A stretch of DNA of 64,000 nucleotides from Ianthella basta (GCA_964019415.1 OZ025874.1:4047196-4111195), one strand, 5' to 3'. Positions 1-11,559 are shown, counted from the first letter of the stretch. The notes: a model not told the origin generated them from the sequence alone. Program-made: numbers and translations.

Positions 1-2
1 CT

Positions 3-419
3 ACTGTGGCAATGCTTAGGGGGTTAGCATGTGAACACAAAGCAAAGAAGGATTACATTGCTTTGAGGAAAGGCCAAGGCACTAGTATCACTGTGCAAGA
101 CTGCGGTCTTACCTTAATGAAGGATTCTTGCTACTTGGGTGCAAGCAGCAATGGATTTGTAACTGAAGAATCAGGAAGTGGCATTCTTGAGATTAAATGC
201 CCTGCTCAACTTGAAGGAATTGACATTACGCACATGACCCCTCTAGATATTGGTCAGAATGCAAAGTTTTATTGCAGTACATCTGAAAAATCATTAAATT
301 TAAAGAAAGGTAGCAATCACTACTGCCAGGTTCAAGGCGAGATGGGAGTGACTGGAGCTAAATGGTGCGACTTTGTTGTGTGGACAGAGGCGAAGAATGT
401 TATACATCCATTTTCATGA
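3..419 (+). CDS. YqaJ / lambda-exonuclease-like nuclease domain, 3' part (5' end outside window)
   Basis: The frame is open from the left edge of the window to a TGA at 417-419, so only the last ~138 codons are seen. The peptide has the layout of the YqaJ/lambda exonuclease fold: RGLACEHKAKKDY (helix with Glu), then LGASSNGFV, then GILEIKCP (the E-x-K catalytic strand), then HYCQVQGEMGVTGAKWCDFVVWT. In the family the second motif is normally S-P-D-G and its Asp binds metal; here it is S-S-N-G, so the nuclease may be weakened. The ExK motif is intact. YqaJ ORFs are numerous in some invertebrate genomes and often belong to mobile DNA, so this may be a transposon-derived copy. No neighbouring transposase is visible. 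Domain call fairly secure; function of this copy uncertain. Confidence 0.75.
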   Translation, partial: TVAMLRGLACEHKAKKDYIALRKGQGTSITVQDCGLTLMKDSCYLGASSNGFVTEESGSGILEIKCPAQLEGIDITHMTPLDIGQNAKFYCSTSEKSLNLKKGSNHYCQVQGEMGVTGAKWCDFVVWTEAKNVIHPFS

Positions 420-430
420 ATATTTATGAG

Positions 431-540
431 AGTGTGGGGGCGTATGTTTGCTTGACGGGCAAGTGCTGGGGCATGCCTGGACGGGCCCAGACAAGCCAGA
501 GCTAGAGGTAACTGGCAAAATCAGCGCTCTCGAACAGCTT
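431..540 (+). repeat. Left copy of a ~110-bp direct repeat flanking the SMP-like gene
   Basis: This stretch matches 1213-1326 with few changes. Shared blocks include acaagccagagctagagg / gcaagccagaactagagg and ctcgaacagc at the end. The two copies lie on either side of the small minus-strand ORF at 893-1048. They could be remnants of a local duplication or repeat copies between which the gene was captured. Confidence 0.7.
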
Positions 541-892
541 GAATAGTCGCAGCTTATGAACGCGATTGACATTGACATTGTGGTTATTTCTACAGAGCCC
601 TCATAATCAGATTTTGTAAATGGCCAGTGGTGATCTCTAGCAAGGCATGCATTCATGCACGAACAGCTCTGTCAGTTTCAGCATATTGGATGCCCTCAAA
701 CAGCAATACACGTCTCACCATACAATGCTAGCTAGCTATACTCCAAGAAAATGAGATAGATGCAAACTAAAGGCACAATGATCATAGCAGTTACTATAAC
801 CTAAACTGTTTGCTATAGTGTCTATATAATCTATATCAGCGAGTTCTTAACTACACAAGCGTTTATCTTCTTCCGCTCGAGCGAGCTGCCTT
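541..892. other. Non-coding stretch
   Basis: AT-rich sequence between the repeat copy and the SMP-like gene. I see no convincing coding frame; it would include the 3' UTR of the minus-strand gene. Confidence 0.4.
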
Positions 893-1048
893 CTACTTCT
901 TGCCCTGGCTGGCCTGGTACGAAGCCTTATCTGCGCTGCTCTGGATGCGAGAGGCGAAACCAGGATCACCCTTGCCCTCATTCGCCAACTTGGCTTGAGT
1001 GCTCTGGATGCGGGCCTTGTCGGACTGGGACGGCGGCTTTCCTGACAT
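893..1048 (-). CDS. Small SMP (seed maturation protein)-like peptide, 51 aa
   Basis: An intronless ORF of 51 codons starts at ATG 1046-1048 and ends at TAG 893-895. The peptide begins MSGKPPSQSDKARIQSTQAK and contains a second SRIQSSADKASYQASQGKK block, so the motif [S/A]RIQS...A occurs twice. This is the pattern of the SMP domain (Pfam PF04927), known mainly from plant LEA-type seed proteins and short fungal proteins; such proteins are hydrophilic, lack cysteine and are linked to desiccation or stress. Composition fits: Ser, Gln, Lys, Ala and Gly rich, no hydrophobic core. The ORF is clearly GC-richer than the flanking DNA, which supports coding and could also reflect transfer. The homology call rests on motif memory only. 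Confidence 0.6.
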   Translation of the reverse strand: MSGKPPSQSDKARIQSTQAKLANEGKGDPGFASRIQSSADKASYQASQGKK

Positions 1049-1212
1049 TTTTGCTGCTTGTCAACGTGTGATCAAGTAGACGTTTCAACCGGTAATGATG
1101 TTTGGCTGCCAGGAACTGAAGGCAGACAGCTTTCTCTTCTCTTTTGTACTCACGATGTTGCGTTTCCGCCAAATCCGCTTTTTGTCTCCCTGCATTCCAT
1201 CAAAGTTAGTGA

Positions 1213-1326
1213 CAATGTGGAGGTGTATGCTTGTTTGACGGACAATTAACTGCTGGGGCGAGCCCGGACGGGTCCAGGCAAGCCAGAACTAGAGGCAGCT
1301 GACAAAATCGGCGCCCTCGAACAGCC
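1213..1326 (+). repeat. Right copy of the ~110-bp direct repeat
   Basis: Partner of 431-540, same orientation, with a few substitutions and small indels. It lies upstream of the minus-strand SMP-like gene, so it may overlap that gene's promoter. Confidence 0.7.
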
Positions 1327-2560
1327 TATGCTGTGTCGTAAACATAAACATTATACATGCACATATTCCATTGTTTTGCATGCACAATGCAGTACATATT
1401 ACATAAAAATAAGGGAGAATATTGGATGACCAGTCAGATTATGCAGAGTTATCAGATTGTCATCTGGCTAGGGGTGATTCTGTCCCCTAGCCGGACCTCT
1501 CCCCAGACGAGGTCAACTGGGTTCTCATGTACTGAAGATGAAGTCATTTGCAGGGGCATAGTACAAGGATCCTTTGGACCTACTGTGTTTAGCTTGTCCC
1601 ACCATCTGCGGAGAGCTCCCAGGCTACTGCCAGCTGACGCATTATCCACGTACCATGACTGTGTCACCTCCCATCCTAGCTGATGTATGAAGGGCAAGGT
1701 GGCAAGGGCATACATCGCCATTGCCAGCGGGTTGCTCTGTGTTGTTCCTTCACGTGATCGAAGTGATGTACTCTCCTCAAATGAACAGTCTTGCTGGATT
1801 GCGGTAGGTGTTGATTAGAATGGGGGCTATGGTTGGACATAGGACATGGACATTCAGGAAGGCAGCCTCCTTGTTGAGCAAGTTGAAAACATTTTGCCTC
1901 ATCCACTAGATAGGAGGACAGCCTCCACGTCAGCATCTTCTAACAAGATCCTCATTGCATGCACACCTGCTTCACAAGCAGCTTCCTGCCCTGCACACAG
2001 CTGAAGGCACCCACTGCTGCCTGAATGTCTTCTCGAATAACCCAGAGGACAGCCTTGGACATATTGCACTGTACATATTGCATTGTACATATTGCATTGT
2101 ACATATTGCATTGTACATGTGCTCTTTGTATTAATATGCATAATAATTTTATATTTAGGATGTACGTAATTTAATTTGTCTTCCATGTGTGCGCATGTGT
2201 GCATATGCATGAATGTGTTTGAGACTTTTGAATAAGAGATTTTAGCAGTCTTGTTAAAGCTGGTGGCACTTGAGCAGTCGTATGCAAGGTTGTGTAGGGT
2301 GTGTACCATCATAATAGTGATAGTGTCATAATTATACCAATACAATTATATTATAGTGGTTTGTATTTATATCAGAAACATAGTTATGTGTACAGGCGGG
2401 GAATGAAAAAGAAAATAGTGGGGTTGGAGGGAGTTTTCATTGGCCACACACCCCTGGTCACATGACTGTTTCTGATTGGCTAAACACATGTACACATAAT
2501 CCTAGAATTTGATTGGTCACACACAGTTACCCATAGCTATATAAACCAATCTCACAATGT
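1327..2560. other. Non-coding stretch with small repeats
   Basis: No supported gene. It holds a perfect stem-loop at 1466-1492 (ggctagggg / cccctagcc) and the 14-bp minisatellite at 2059-2114; short open frames on both strands have no recognisable features. Confidence 0.4.
2059..2114 (+). repeat. 14-bp minisatellite, 4 units
   Basis: Four tandem copies of acatattgcattgt, the first with one substitution. Confidence 0.9.
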
Positions 2561-2582
2561 ACATTCTCAGTTTTGTACGCAG

Positions 2583-2610
2583 CTGACGAAGGCCTTCGGG
2601 CCGAAACGTC
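2583..2610 (+). ncRNA. Minimal hammerhead-ribozyme-like motif
   Basis: The order CTGACGA, then a GGCC-TTCG-GGCC hairpin, then GAAAC, then GTC matches the conserved hammerhead core (CUGANGA, stem II, GAAA, and UH at the cleavage site). Helix III would be only the palindrome ACGU with no loop, so cleavage would need two molecules to pair, as proposed for minimal hammerheads of Penelope-like retroelements. Helix I pairing is weak here (C-G and U-A next to the core, then mismatches). Related but degraded copies occur at 38.3 kb and 48.3 kb. It may be a relic rather than active. Confidence 0.4.
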
Positions 2611-2684
2611 CTACATTCAGTTGTTGATTAATCTGCTACATATTGCCCACAAACTATTCACCTACATTAAACCTAATTTCATTT

Positions 2685-2708
2685 TTAGGGTTAGGGTTAG
2701 GGTTAGGG
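2685..2708 (+). repeat. Interstitial telomere-type repeat (TTAGGG)4
   Basis: Four perfect TTAGGG units lie 75 bp after the hammerhead-like motif. TTAGGG is the usual metazoan telomere unit. Such a short internal tract can mark a repaired break or the junction of a telomere-associated retroelement. Confidence 0.85.
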
Positions 2709-2897
2709 CAGCCCTTATATTGTTATATTGCACGTACTGCGCTGTAACAAACGTATGTAGCTTTTGCTATCACAAAACACTAGCTCTCGCGACTGTGGGT
2801 TCCTTGGTACATTATGTTTCTGTACATGCTCACTGTAAATGCATGTGCTGTAAGCAGTCATGTGTCTGTCTTTGCTGGAGACTTCTTTGTGCATGTG

Positions 2898-3474
<577 letters not shown>

Positions 3475-3545
3475 CTGAGGTTACTGAGGTGTTTGACACA
3501 ATGTCATGTTTACCTATTGTGAGTGACAGAGCTGCGACCGAAGGG

Positions 3546-3604
3546 AGCAAGTATTTCGAGTTGGGGCGGCAGCCCCACGAGTTTTTAACTCGAAATACTT
3601 GTTC
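3546..3604. repeat. Hairpin element, copy 1
   Basis: Inverted repeat with ~18-bp arms (gagcaagtatttcgagtt and its complement with one mismatch) around an inner ggggc...gcccc. The right half, cacgagtttttaactcg and onward, is identical to the element at 5981-6041, so this is a small dispersed foldback family. Confidence 0.75.
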
Positions 3605-4290
3605 AATATAGATTAAGTCTTCCTCCAGATTCAGAGTGCTCATTGACTCGATTAATGTCCTCTTGCCACTCCTTCCCTGTTAGACTAATCAGTGCTGCTT
3701 GATAGTATGCTAAACTATCACTATACAGTCTGCTGCTGGGCTGACATCAATGTTGATGAAGTATTAATAATTAAAAGAGACATGTATGCATGTGCAAGTC
3801 ATAGTTGGCTATAGAGAGGTACTATATACTCTTTAGTCTAAGCTCAAATGGAGTAAACTACCCTCTGGCCATCTGTTTGTTTGCATATGTATGCATAATT
3901 ATGTACAAGCATTGCTATTATGACAAATGCACTCTGTCTTTTTGATCTAGCAAGTGTAATTTCAGCGATTTTTCACTACTCACTAGATCAGTACTCGTTA
4001 AAAGTAGTAGCCTTAAGGTATCAATGATAAGCTTACCCATGCATGAATATAACACCTTAGGCTGATGTATACCGTCATTGTATATAAATATTGATCTGTG
4101 AATTGATGAAGCTGATCTCATCAGGTAAGTGAGGAACATTAATGCAAAAGAAAGTACAAAGAGAATTGGATGATCATGAAAATTTAACATAGTATTGATG
4201 TGCAAACAGGTGAAACAAAAAGATGTATACCTTGAATGGCCACATGGTTCCCAAGTGTTTCAATGTGTGCATGCAGCTGATGATGGTCAT

Positions 4291-6825
4291 TCAATTACAG
4301 TAGTACTTTACAACCTCACGCTGACACATGTCATTGCAGTCCAATTGTTTGGTGCCCTGGTTGAGTATGCAATGGCAGACTTGTTCCACCATCTCACTCT
4401 CAGAGTGCCAACCTGCCTCACAGCAGACTTCACTGCAGAGTCCAACTTGTTCAGGAAGTGAGTAGTATGTTTCCTGTACGCATTCTCTGCCTGATACTCC
4501 AGTTGATCCATAACTACAGTTGGCATTGCAGTAATCTGGAGATTTCTCCTGGTACACTAGTTGCGTGTGTTCTGGGAAGGGTGACTGGTGAGTTGCTATA
4601 GAATCAGCCTTGTACTCAACTTTAACAAGTTCATATGGTAGGCTGGGTCGCTCGTGAATGACCTCCACTTCTTTTGCATTTTTGTACTCCTTCTTTAGCA
4701 CGTGACCAATGAGCCTAGTATCTGGCATGACTCTGTAGCAAGTCTTCAACTGGCAAGTGGAGGTAAGACCATGGCAACGGCAGTTCTTCACCTGATTTTG
4801 AGTCACAGCCTGTAGGTAATAAAGAAAGCAGGAAGAATTAGATGTAGTGAAATGGGAGAGTAGAAGTTACATGATACACTTTTGCCACATAATGTATAGT
4901 GCCATTTTTGGGGCGCCAAAGGTGCGCCTACATTGTTTTCACTTTTAGGTATTCGTATGGCTTCATGTTCGTATATATGTATACAGTGCAAGTTACAATA
5001 TACACCACTAATCTAAAGTAAATAATATAATATAATATAATATAATTCCCGGGGGGTTGGCAGCCCTCATGAACATGTGCTAGGTATGGCTTTGAAGTAT
5101 GGGAGATTTTAAGACTTTTAAATGAGACGTAATTTTTAATTAGGTCTTCGTTCTTCTACAAGCAGCCCGCAAAATGCTAATATAAATGTGCTTGGAGAAC
5201 ACTTAATGTATGGTACATTTATATTGACGCATAGTGGTATGTATATATATATATTTCTGTCATTGCAAATGGCGGCGCTCATGTCGTTCTTTACAAAGCT
5301 TTAAATCATCTCTAATGGCGTTTCTCCGTGTTTGAATCGAACGAAATGTGGTCATAAACATGTGTTAAGAGAGTGATTCTAATGAAAAGCCTAAGGAACG
5401 TCTCCTCTGCGAGATACAGTTCCAATTATCACTGACGGACATCGTAAAATGGCCGCGCGCTCGACGCTCTCTGTTTGCTAGGCTCAAAATCATCTTTCTT
5501 TATATTTCGCCCTGTATACAAGAGCGCAAAGTGCTTCTAGAACATGTCTAAGTAATATTATTGTAGTAGGAAGCTTATCTAACTGTTTTCCTGCGAGGTA
5601 CAGCCCTAAATACAACAGAAGTCTAATGACCCGTCGGCCAATAATGGGAGACCAGCGAATCTTGGCCTATAATTAAAGCCATGATTTGCTCATAGAGTCA
5701 TCAGGGTAGCCTTTCAGCCAGCACACTCCTCCTCCAGGCACAAAGTAACAACAGCTCATTCAGAATGTCATATAGATCAAAAAGCAGTAGGCAAACATTT
5801 GACAGTTTGGTAGGGGTGCTTTCAATGGATATGACTGGCTGCTCTGGAGACAAAAACCCTTGCAAACCCAGCGGTCTAGTTTATCTTGATTATTATCTTG
5901 ATGTATCTTTCATTCAAGCCAACAACAATACCATACCCCCAACTATCTGATTTATTGAATGTACATGGGGAAATTGCTAGCAAGTAGTTCGAGGTTCAGG
6001 GGCGCCCCCGCGCCCCACGAGTTTTTAACTCGAAATACTTGTTATCATATAAGTGGCAGTGTCATAGTTACATCTTCCTATACATTGCATGTACCTACCC
6101 TTCTGCCAGCTTCAAGGTTGTGTAAGTGGATCAGCTGCTCTGAAACAGACACATTATATTCCTCAGTTTCTAATTGCTGTGAATGATTTTGGCCCTCCCT
6201 CCATAATGTGTCAAGGAACTGCTGTGTGAACTTAATGCCATAGCCAACATTGTTACTGCAAGGCTGCCACTCTTCATCAGAGGGGAGTGGGTCTGATAGT
6301 GAGATACAAGAGCACCCGGGGATCTTGTTATCACTGCAGTCTCTGACAACACGATGTAGCAGGAGACCTGAGGTCAGGGCTTGTACATAGGCAGTCTCCT
6401 TTGTAACTGTGGAATTGCAAGACAGGTAAACATGATAAACACAGTTTATATATAATGGTACAGTAAATATTATAACTGGGCACTGTTCCAAGCAATATAA
6501 AGGCCAGCTTGGTGCACTTACGTTTATGTATCCAGTGATATGGTGTTTGGAGAGCCTTTGGGAAGGCAGGTAAAGATATGTTGGCACAGTTCCATCGCTC
6601 ATTCATCATCCAGTATTGACAAGTGTCTGGAAAGTCAATTACTTGTGTCTTTCCCACAGCCAACAGTAGACCTCCTCCCCCTTGGCTGAGGCAGATCTGA
6701 TGCTGCTCCAAACTCAGCCCCACCTGTTGATGCAACTGGTCACAATAGCCTGACTTGCCTTTCTGCTCTGCTGTGACCCCAGTAATACTTATAATCACTG
6801 TAAGGGTAAAATAGCTTGGAAGCAT
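4291..6825 (-). CDS. Wnt ligand 1 (three coding exons, ~376 aa)
   Basis: Wnt proteins are secreted, lipid-modified, Cys-rich ligands of Frizzled receptors. Proposed exons, 5' to 3': 6522-6825, 6099-6406 and 4291-4809; all junctions are GT-AG and phases agree (304+308+519 nt). ATG 6823-6825 opens a signal peptide (MLPSYFTLTVIISITGVTA). Wnt marks follow: QHQIC, ERWNCA, then across intron 1 HKL-TKETAYVQA, GCSCI, HNLEAGRR joined across intron 2 to AVTQNQVKNCRCHG, and a C-terminal Cys-rich region ending KYYCN. The usual CHGxSGSC hairpin reads CHGLTSTC, so the Ser that is acylated in vertebrate Wnts lies in an altered context. Family call secure; orthology to named Wnts cannot be assigned. Confidence 0.92.
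4810..6098 (-). other. Intron 2 of Wnt 1 with a diverged tandem repeat and hairpin copy 2
   Basis: At about 5250-5640 two diverged ~185-bp units follow one another; each has an atggc(g/c)gcg start, a caaatcatc-like block and a gcgag(a/g)tacag end. This is a weak, by-eye alignment. The hairpin element at 5981-6041 lies near the donor side. No coding exon is apparent. Confidence 0.4.
5981..6041. repeat. Hairpin element, copy 2
   Basis: Second copy of the element at 3546-3604, with the same right half and a more diverged left arm (caagtagttcgaggtt). It sits within Wnt 1 intron 2. Confidence 0.7.
6266..6415 (-). repeat. 150-bp tract shared with Wnt 2 (gene conversion), copy 1
   Basis: Identical to 18488-18637 except one base (A at 6366, G at 18588). 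It covers the 5' end of exon 2 and the last 9 nt of intron 1, while the rest of the exon and the introns differ clearly between the genes. Confidence 0.9.
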
Positions 6826-6980
6826 GTCTACAGGCAATAGTGACTCTGGTTTGGAGAGAAGAGGAAACTCTTTCTTGTCTTCAGTAAGGAGGGGTACACG
6901 GCTTGGCAGCAGTTAGCCTAGGAGGCAGATACAAGGAATCCCACTGAACCAGGTTATGTTGCAGCAACTACCTCACTCAG

Positions 6981-6990
6981 CTTATATACC
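6981..6990 (-). promoter_or_regulatory. Candidate TATA box of Wnt 1
   Basis: The minus strand reads ggtatataag about 155 bp upstream of the Wnt 1 start codon. The position fits a promoter with a short 5' UTR; no other evidence. Confidence 0.4.
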
Positions 6991-9900
6991 TGCTGCATAA
7001 GGCAAGTGTGAGCAACCATTGTGTTTCAATTTGTTTAGCCATTTTGGATGAGTTAAGGAGGCCATGACGCATGTGCTGCACTTGTAGGTATACACACATG
7101 TCTCAAGCTTGAAATTTTGAATGGGCAATTTCACCTGTGGCTGCAGGCTTCAACCAATGTGTCTGGGCTTGAACATGGATCACTTTCTTAGCTGTTATTG
7201 TGTGCTCAATAATTATGGTCATTGGGAAATGTTTTGGTAAAAATGTAGCATTCAAAGTCTTTTGTGAACATTGCAATTGTCAATATCTAAGTGTCCAATA
7301 ACACAAGTCGATTGATGGCATGATTTGTCACAATGACACCCTATATAAATATGCTGCCTGTTTGTCTGCTCACGTAATGGGCAGTCGATCAGTTATGAGT
7401 GTACAATGTCCTGTAATGCAGTACATGCACATGGTAGCTAGTCATTATTTGAATTCATTACTTATAACTGAGATCTTGTGTCTCTAATATACATTTAGCA
7501 CTGTAAGGACAGTTTTACAATAAAAGACATGCATACCTTGGTGCCGCAGATGCAGACCATAATTGTGCATAACTCTAATACTATACCAAGCACACACTCT
7601 GCAGTTTACAACCTGCGATTGTGTCAAAACGAGCTGAAATGCATTGGTTTGCTTTATTTATCTATCTACTGTATTTGTCTGTCTACCTTATTCCATGACC
7701 ACTATGTACATGGGCATACCAGTATATGCTGCACCTATTTACTAGACCTATCTGTATACAAGCATATCAGTATAATGTCTCTCAGGTGAGGCCCAATTTT
7801 GGAAAAAGGCACTCGGCTTCAGAGGTGCTCATTGACCCAATTGGTGGGAGCAAGCATCCGAGCCAGCCAGAGTCCAGACGCTTCAAGTTCTATCAAGTCT
7901 CACCTGCTAACCTGCAGACTACTTAATTAATACAGCTAACTATGTATTCACTCATGCACATATCTTAAAACCCATTTCACTCACGCACATATCTTAAATT
8001 CCATTTCACTTATGCACATATCTTAAATCACATGACATTGTGAATGTCTCCATTCCAATGATCAAATCTATTATCAATTAATTCCTATCATTTTGGCTGA
8101 GCATATTTTCCACCCCCTTTCTTTTCATTCCCCCCTTTTGCTTGACTGTGTACTGTCCTGGGTGCATTAAAAACAATCCTAATAGACATGCCCATTTCAG
8201 ACAAGAGTTTCACACCATAGCTTACAATATGCTGAGCACTGCTAAACAGGAATCCCTAACAATCAATGTAAGGACAAATTTGTAAGGTTTGGCCAGCTCT
8301 CTATTGAGTAACAGTCTATGTAATATTGTTCATTACACTTAGACCCTATGGTTTATTGAATAGATCTTGATGCAATTGGTGACTTGAGACTACTGATCCA
8401 ATGTGGTAGGGAACCAGGCCATCCAGCAGTCATGCTTCACTGGTGAAGCATGCATTAATTATACGTACAGTACACACAAGGGTACAATACACTGCCGCTA
8501 CTTTAGCTATAATGTATGACCACATGTGTTTCAATTATGGCAATGCGAATGTTAAGAGCTCATTGAAGGCCGGTGTCATGAATGTGCTGTACGTGATTGC
8601 AGTGAGCTGTATGTTGTACTAGCTCTAACAAACATATTCATACCCTAATGATACACAGAGGTGTATATATATACATGCAGTCAGCTTTTGTTTATTCAGT
8701 TCTGGCCCATGCAGAAAGAACAACACAGTGCAGCTGTCCAACATACAAATGCTGTCCAAGTATCCCCATCAATTCCAAAGGCCAATTAAGTTAAACACCC
8801 AGCTCTCCTCCTCCCCTAAAAGCAGCAGCAATGACAGTAATGTTATGGCAGTAAGAACCAGCCAGGCTATGAGCAATTGTGCAATCTCGGATCCACGAAC
8901 ATGTCTGCCAACAAAGGGATTGTTCATGCACTATACATTCAAAAGCTTACTGATGGTTCAGTTGCATGTGACTGTATAACAATGGTGGCTACATGCATAT
9001 ACGTATACCGTAGTTCACACCAAATCTCGGCACAATCTTCAAAAAGCATCACTTCATCTCTTTCTGAGCCTTGAGCCCTCTGGTTCTCTTCCTTGCAGCT
9101 TGTCTGTTAGCTATCTGTTCACTAGGCTACTATCATTCTCCATCACCATATCTCTGCAAGCTTAAGCCTCTCTCCTCCTCTTCACCTGTGCTACCATGGC
9201 CTCAGAACTTCCATTTCTGCTTCTTGCAATCACATCTCATTATCTGTGTCCTTCAGCTCTCATAGCTACATGCATTACATCAGTTTATACTACAGCCATC
9301 TTGGCCTCCCTACTTTACAATGTTGCTACCTGACCTCCTCTCCGATCCACTCTCCATTCCTCTATTCTCACTTAATATCACCCCTATAGGTACATATTGC
9401 TCAGACAGAGGAAGCCAATAGCCATTTGCACTTGAATGCAGCTTCTACACCAAATTATTGCAGATGTGTATAGTCTACCAACACTTCCCTCCAGCTCCAG
9501 CTTGTAGTGCAACTCTTCCAATGACCTGAAATGTCTTAGATTTCTTGTGAATTACTAAAGTTGTTTCCAGTATACTGCCAGGTCATCCTTTTGGATAGGT
9601 AGAAGTGTTGGCATATACATACAGAAGCGCTATTACTTATGTATCTTCTTCTTGCTCAAAAGTTGGAGGTTTGCACTGGTTGGAGGTATGCGCGTAACAT
9701 ATGTTTATATAATTTAACATCTGTCGTTAAGCACATACACAACCTGCTTTAAGCCACCACCTAGACAGGGCCACACCAACATGCAACACTACTGAATCAG
9801 ACCTCGAGCAGGATTATTGCCTTTGTGATGTTAAAGCATTGTATATAAGTTCACTAATTTACTACGGCGATTAGTGCAAATGCATGTTTACCAAACAGAC

Positions 9901-10620
9901 CCCCAAGCTAGCTTGGCCAAATATTTTTACCATTACCTAAATTTCTCCTTGACTATGAATTGGTCTTCTGGGCCAAATTTCCATGACAGGATGATGGCAT
10001 GAAAGCAATAGTGAATATGTTTTGAAAGAAACAATGTGGGCCATAGACCTTCGAAATGCAGCATGAAGGAAAGTGGTGCCGCCAACTGAAGAATCAAACA
10101 AATGCAGCAAGTTGCTGAAGATCGATCAGAACCAACATTGATGCAAATTGGAGAGGGATGCAGTGACGACGCATAACGTAATTAAGCAAAGGCACTACTA
10201 TAATACTTATATATGAACATCGTCATGCACTTGCTCAAGTTACATGTTAATTCATACAACTACAATTTTAGCATCCTGTGGGAATAGCAAAGAAAACATA
10301 GACCATGCACTCACAGATAGATGGAGTCACAGAAAACCATTATAACATTATGCTTACTTCAATGCAACCGAATATACAGCATACAAACCTTTTAATGTCA
10401 ATGGGCTATGATGATATGTATACACACAGGCTGCTTGAGCAATACCATTCTGTGTGCCCAGCATGCGTATGTGCTTAGTCAGGACAGATAGCACTGCTCC
10501 AATCTTCTGCGGGATGATATGTGCAGTCAAGACCAGCAAATATGGTAAACCGATCTGGCAGACAATAGGTGTTGTAGGAAGATGAGTAATACGGGGCACA
10601 GTAACGGGCTGGGCCGACGG
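6991..10620. other. Intergenic region between Wnt 1 and the 2-TM protein gene
   Basis: No gene that I can support. Present are a ~29-bp minisatellite of three units at 7946-8033 (each containing cacatatcttaaa) and pyrimidine-rich stretches at about 9.0-9.4 kb. Confidence 0.4.
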
Positions 10621-10624
10621 ATGA

Positions 10625-11158
10625 TCAAGGAATGCAGCGGAAACTGCAGGTTCTACCGAAATCGATGATGTAACTATTTGGTTCACAGGTAGTGCGGTAG
10701 TAGTTGGAGTAGTAGGGGGTGCAGACGGTGCTGGCAGTGGCGGTAGTTATGAGATGGTGAGTGACTGGAGTTACGACAACAACCAGTAGCACACTGCAGA
10801 TGACAACAGCGACGTTCAGTCCAATACTGACGCCCGCACTGTTCTTCTTAGCTGATCCTTTCGTCCCCATGGCCACGATGGACAGGATGAGAGCGGGGAT
10901 GGAGAGAGAGAGACAGATGAGAGAAACACCGCATGTGATAAGCGTGCACAGTGAGAATAGGAAGGCGCATATCGCAATCTTTGAGTAGTCCTTCTCCGGC
11001 GGAGAAAAGGGGGTGCAGGTCGCCGCTGCCTTTGGCTGAATCTCCACCACAGCGGTAGTATTAGTGAGCTGCTCCGCTTGGTAGTCGTAGGGTGGAGGTG
11101 GTCCCTGCGCCGGATCGGTTGACCGAGACAGACATTCTTGGGAAGTGTTATAGCCCAT
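10625..11158 (-). CDS. Small membrane protein with N-terminal PPPPY motif and hydrophobic helices, 177 aa
   Basis: ORF from ATG 11156-11158 to TGA 10625-10627. The N-terminus (residues 1-57) is polar with PPPPY at ~20-24, a PPxY motif of the kind bound by WW domains (Nedd4-type ligases). A long hydrophobic stretch at ~60-97 and a second at ~109-131 are separated by a short basic loop (TKGSAKKNS); the rest is Tyr/Thr/Cys-rich. The two-helix layout with KDY before helix 1 loosely recalls dispanin/CD225 (IFITM-like) proteins or DUF4190, but I cannot confirm either. The bases just upstream of the ATG read as a splice acceptor (cctcctcctccag), so an extra 5' exon is possible; another ATG frame with a Pro-rich start lies at about 11295 in a different frame. 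Confidence 0.6.
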   Translation of the reverse strand: MGYNTSQECLSRSTDPAQGPPPPYDYQAEQLTNTTAVVEIQPKAAATCTPFSPPEKDYSKIAICAFLFSLCTLITCGVSLICLSLSIPALILSIVAMGTKGSAKKNSAGVSIGLNVAVVICSVLLVVVVTPVTHHLITTATASTVCTPYYSNYYRTTCEPNSYIIDFGRTCSFRCIP

Positions 11159-11480
11159 CACTGGAGGAGGAGGGCCCTGGCCACGGCAGAGGCGACTTGG
11201 TTCTGAGGAAGATCACCACAGTCCTCATGAGGAAGGTAGTCCAACCGTCCCTGAAGCGGGCCGACCTGCTGGTGAGGGCTGTACGGCGTAGACATTGATT
11301 CAGGCGAAGATTCTTCTACTCTCAATCTGTGAACCTTTGATCGACCTCTACAGTTGGTATCACCTCCGGTGAATCCCCATCGTGTATTCAGAATCACAAT
11401 GCATTGCCCAAACTTGAAAGTCGAGTTGTATACTTTGTAACATACTTGTCTGATGTATCTGCTCTGACTTCAGTCTTCTC

Positions 11481-11552
11481 CCCAGCCCACTTCCGGTCAC
11501 CATGTTAACACATGGTCATGTGTTGTTAACATGGCGACCAGAAGTGGGCTGG
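11481..11552. repeat. Foldback (inverted repeat, ~33-bp arms)
   Basis: The arm cccagcccacttccggtc continues to catgttaaca and pairs with its complement after a very short spacer. It lies upstream of the 2-TM protein gene and resembles a small MITE or hairpin. Confidence 0.8.
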
Positions 11553-11559
11553 GAACAAA

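Noticed and set aside
11158..11397. 79-codon minus-strand frame directly upstream of the 2-TM protein gene
   Set aside because: It stops exactly at the start of the 2-TM frame and has no recognisable domain; its end reads better as a splice acceptor.
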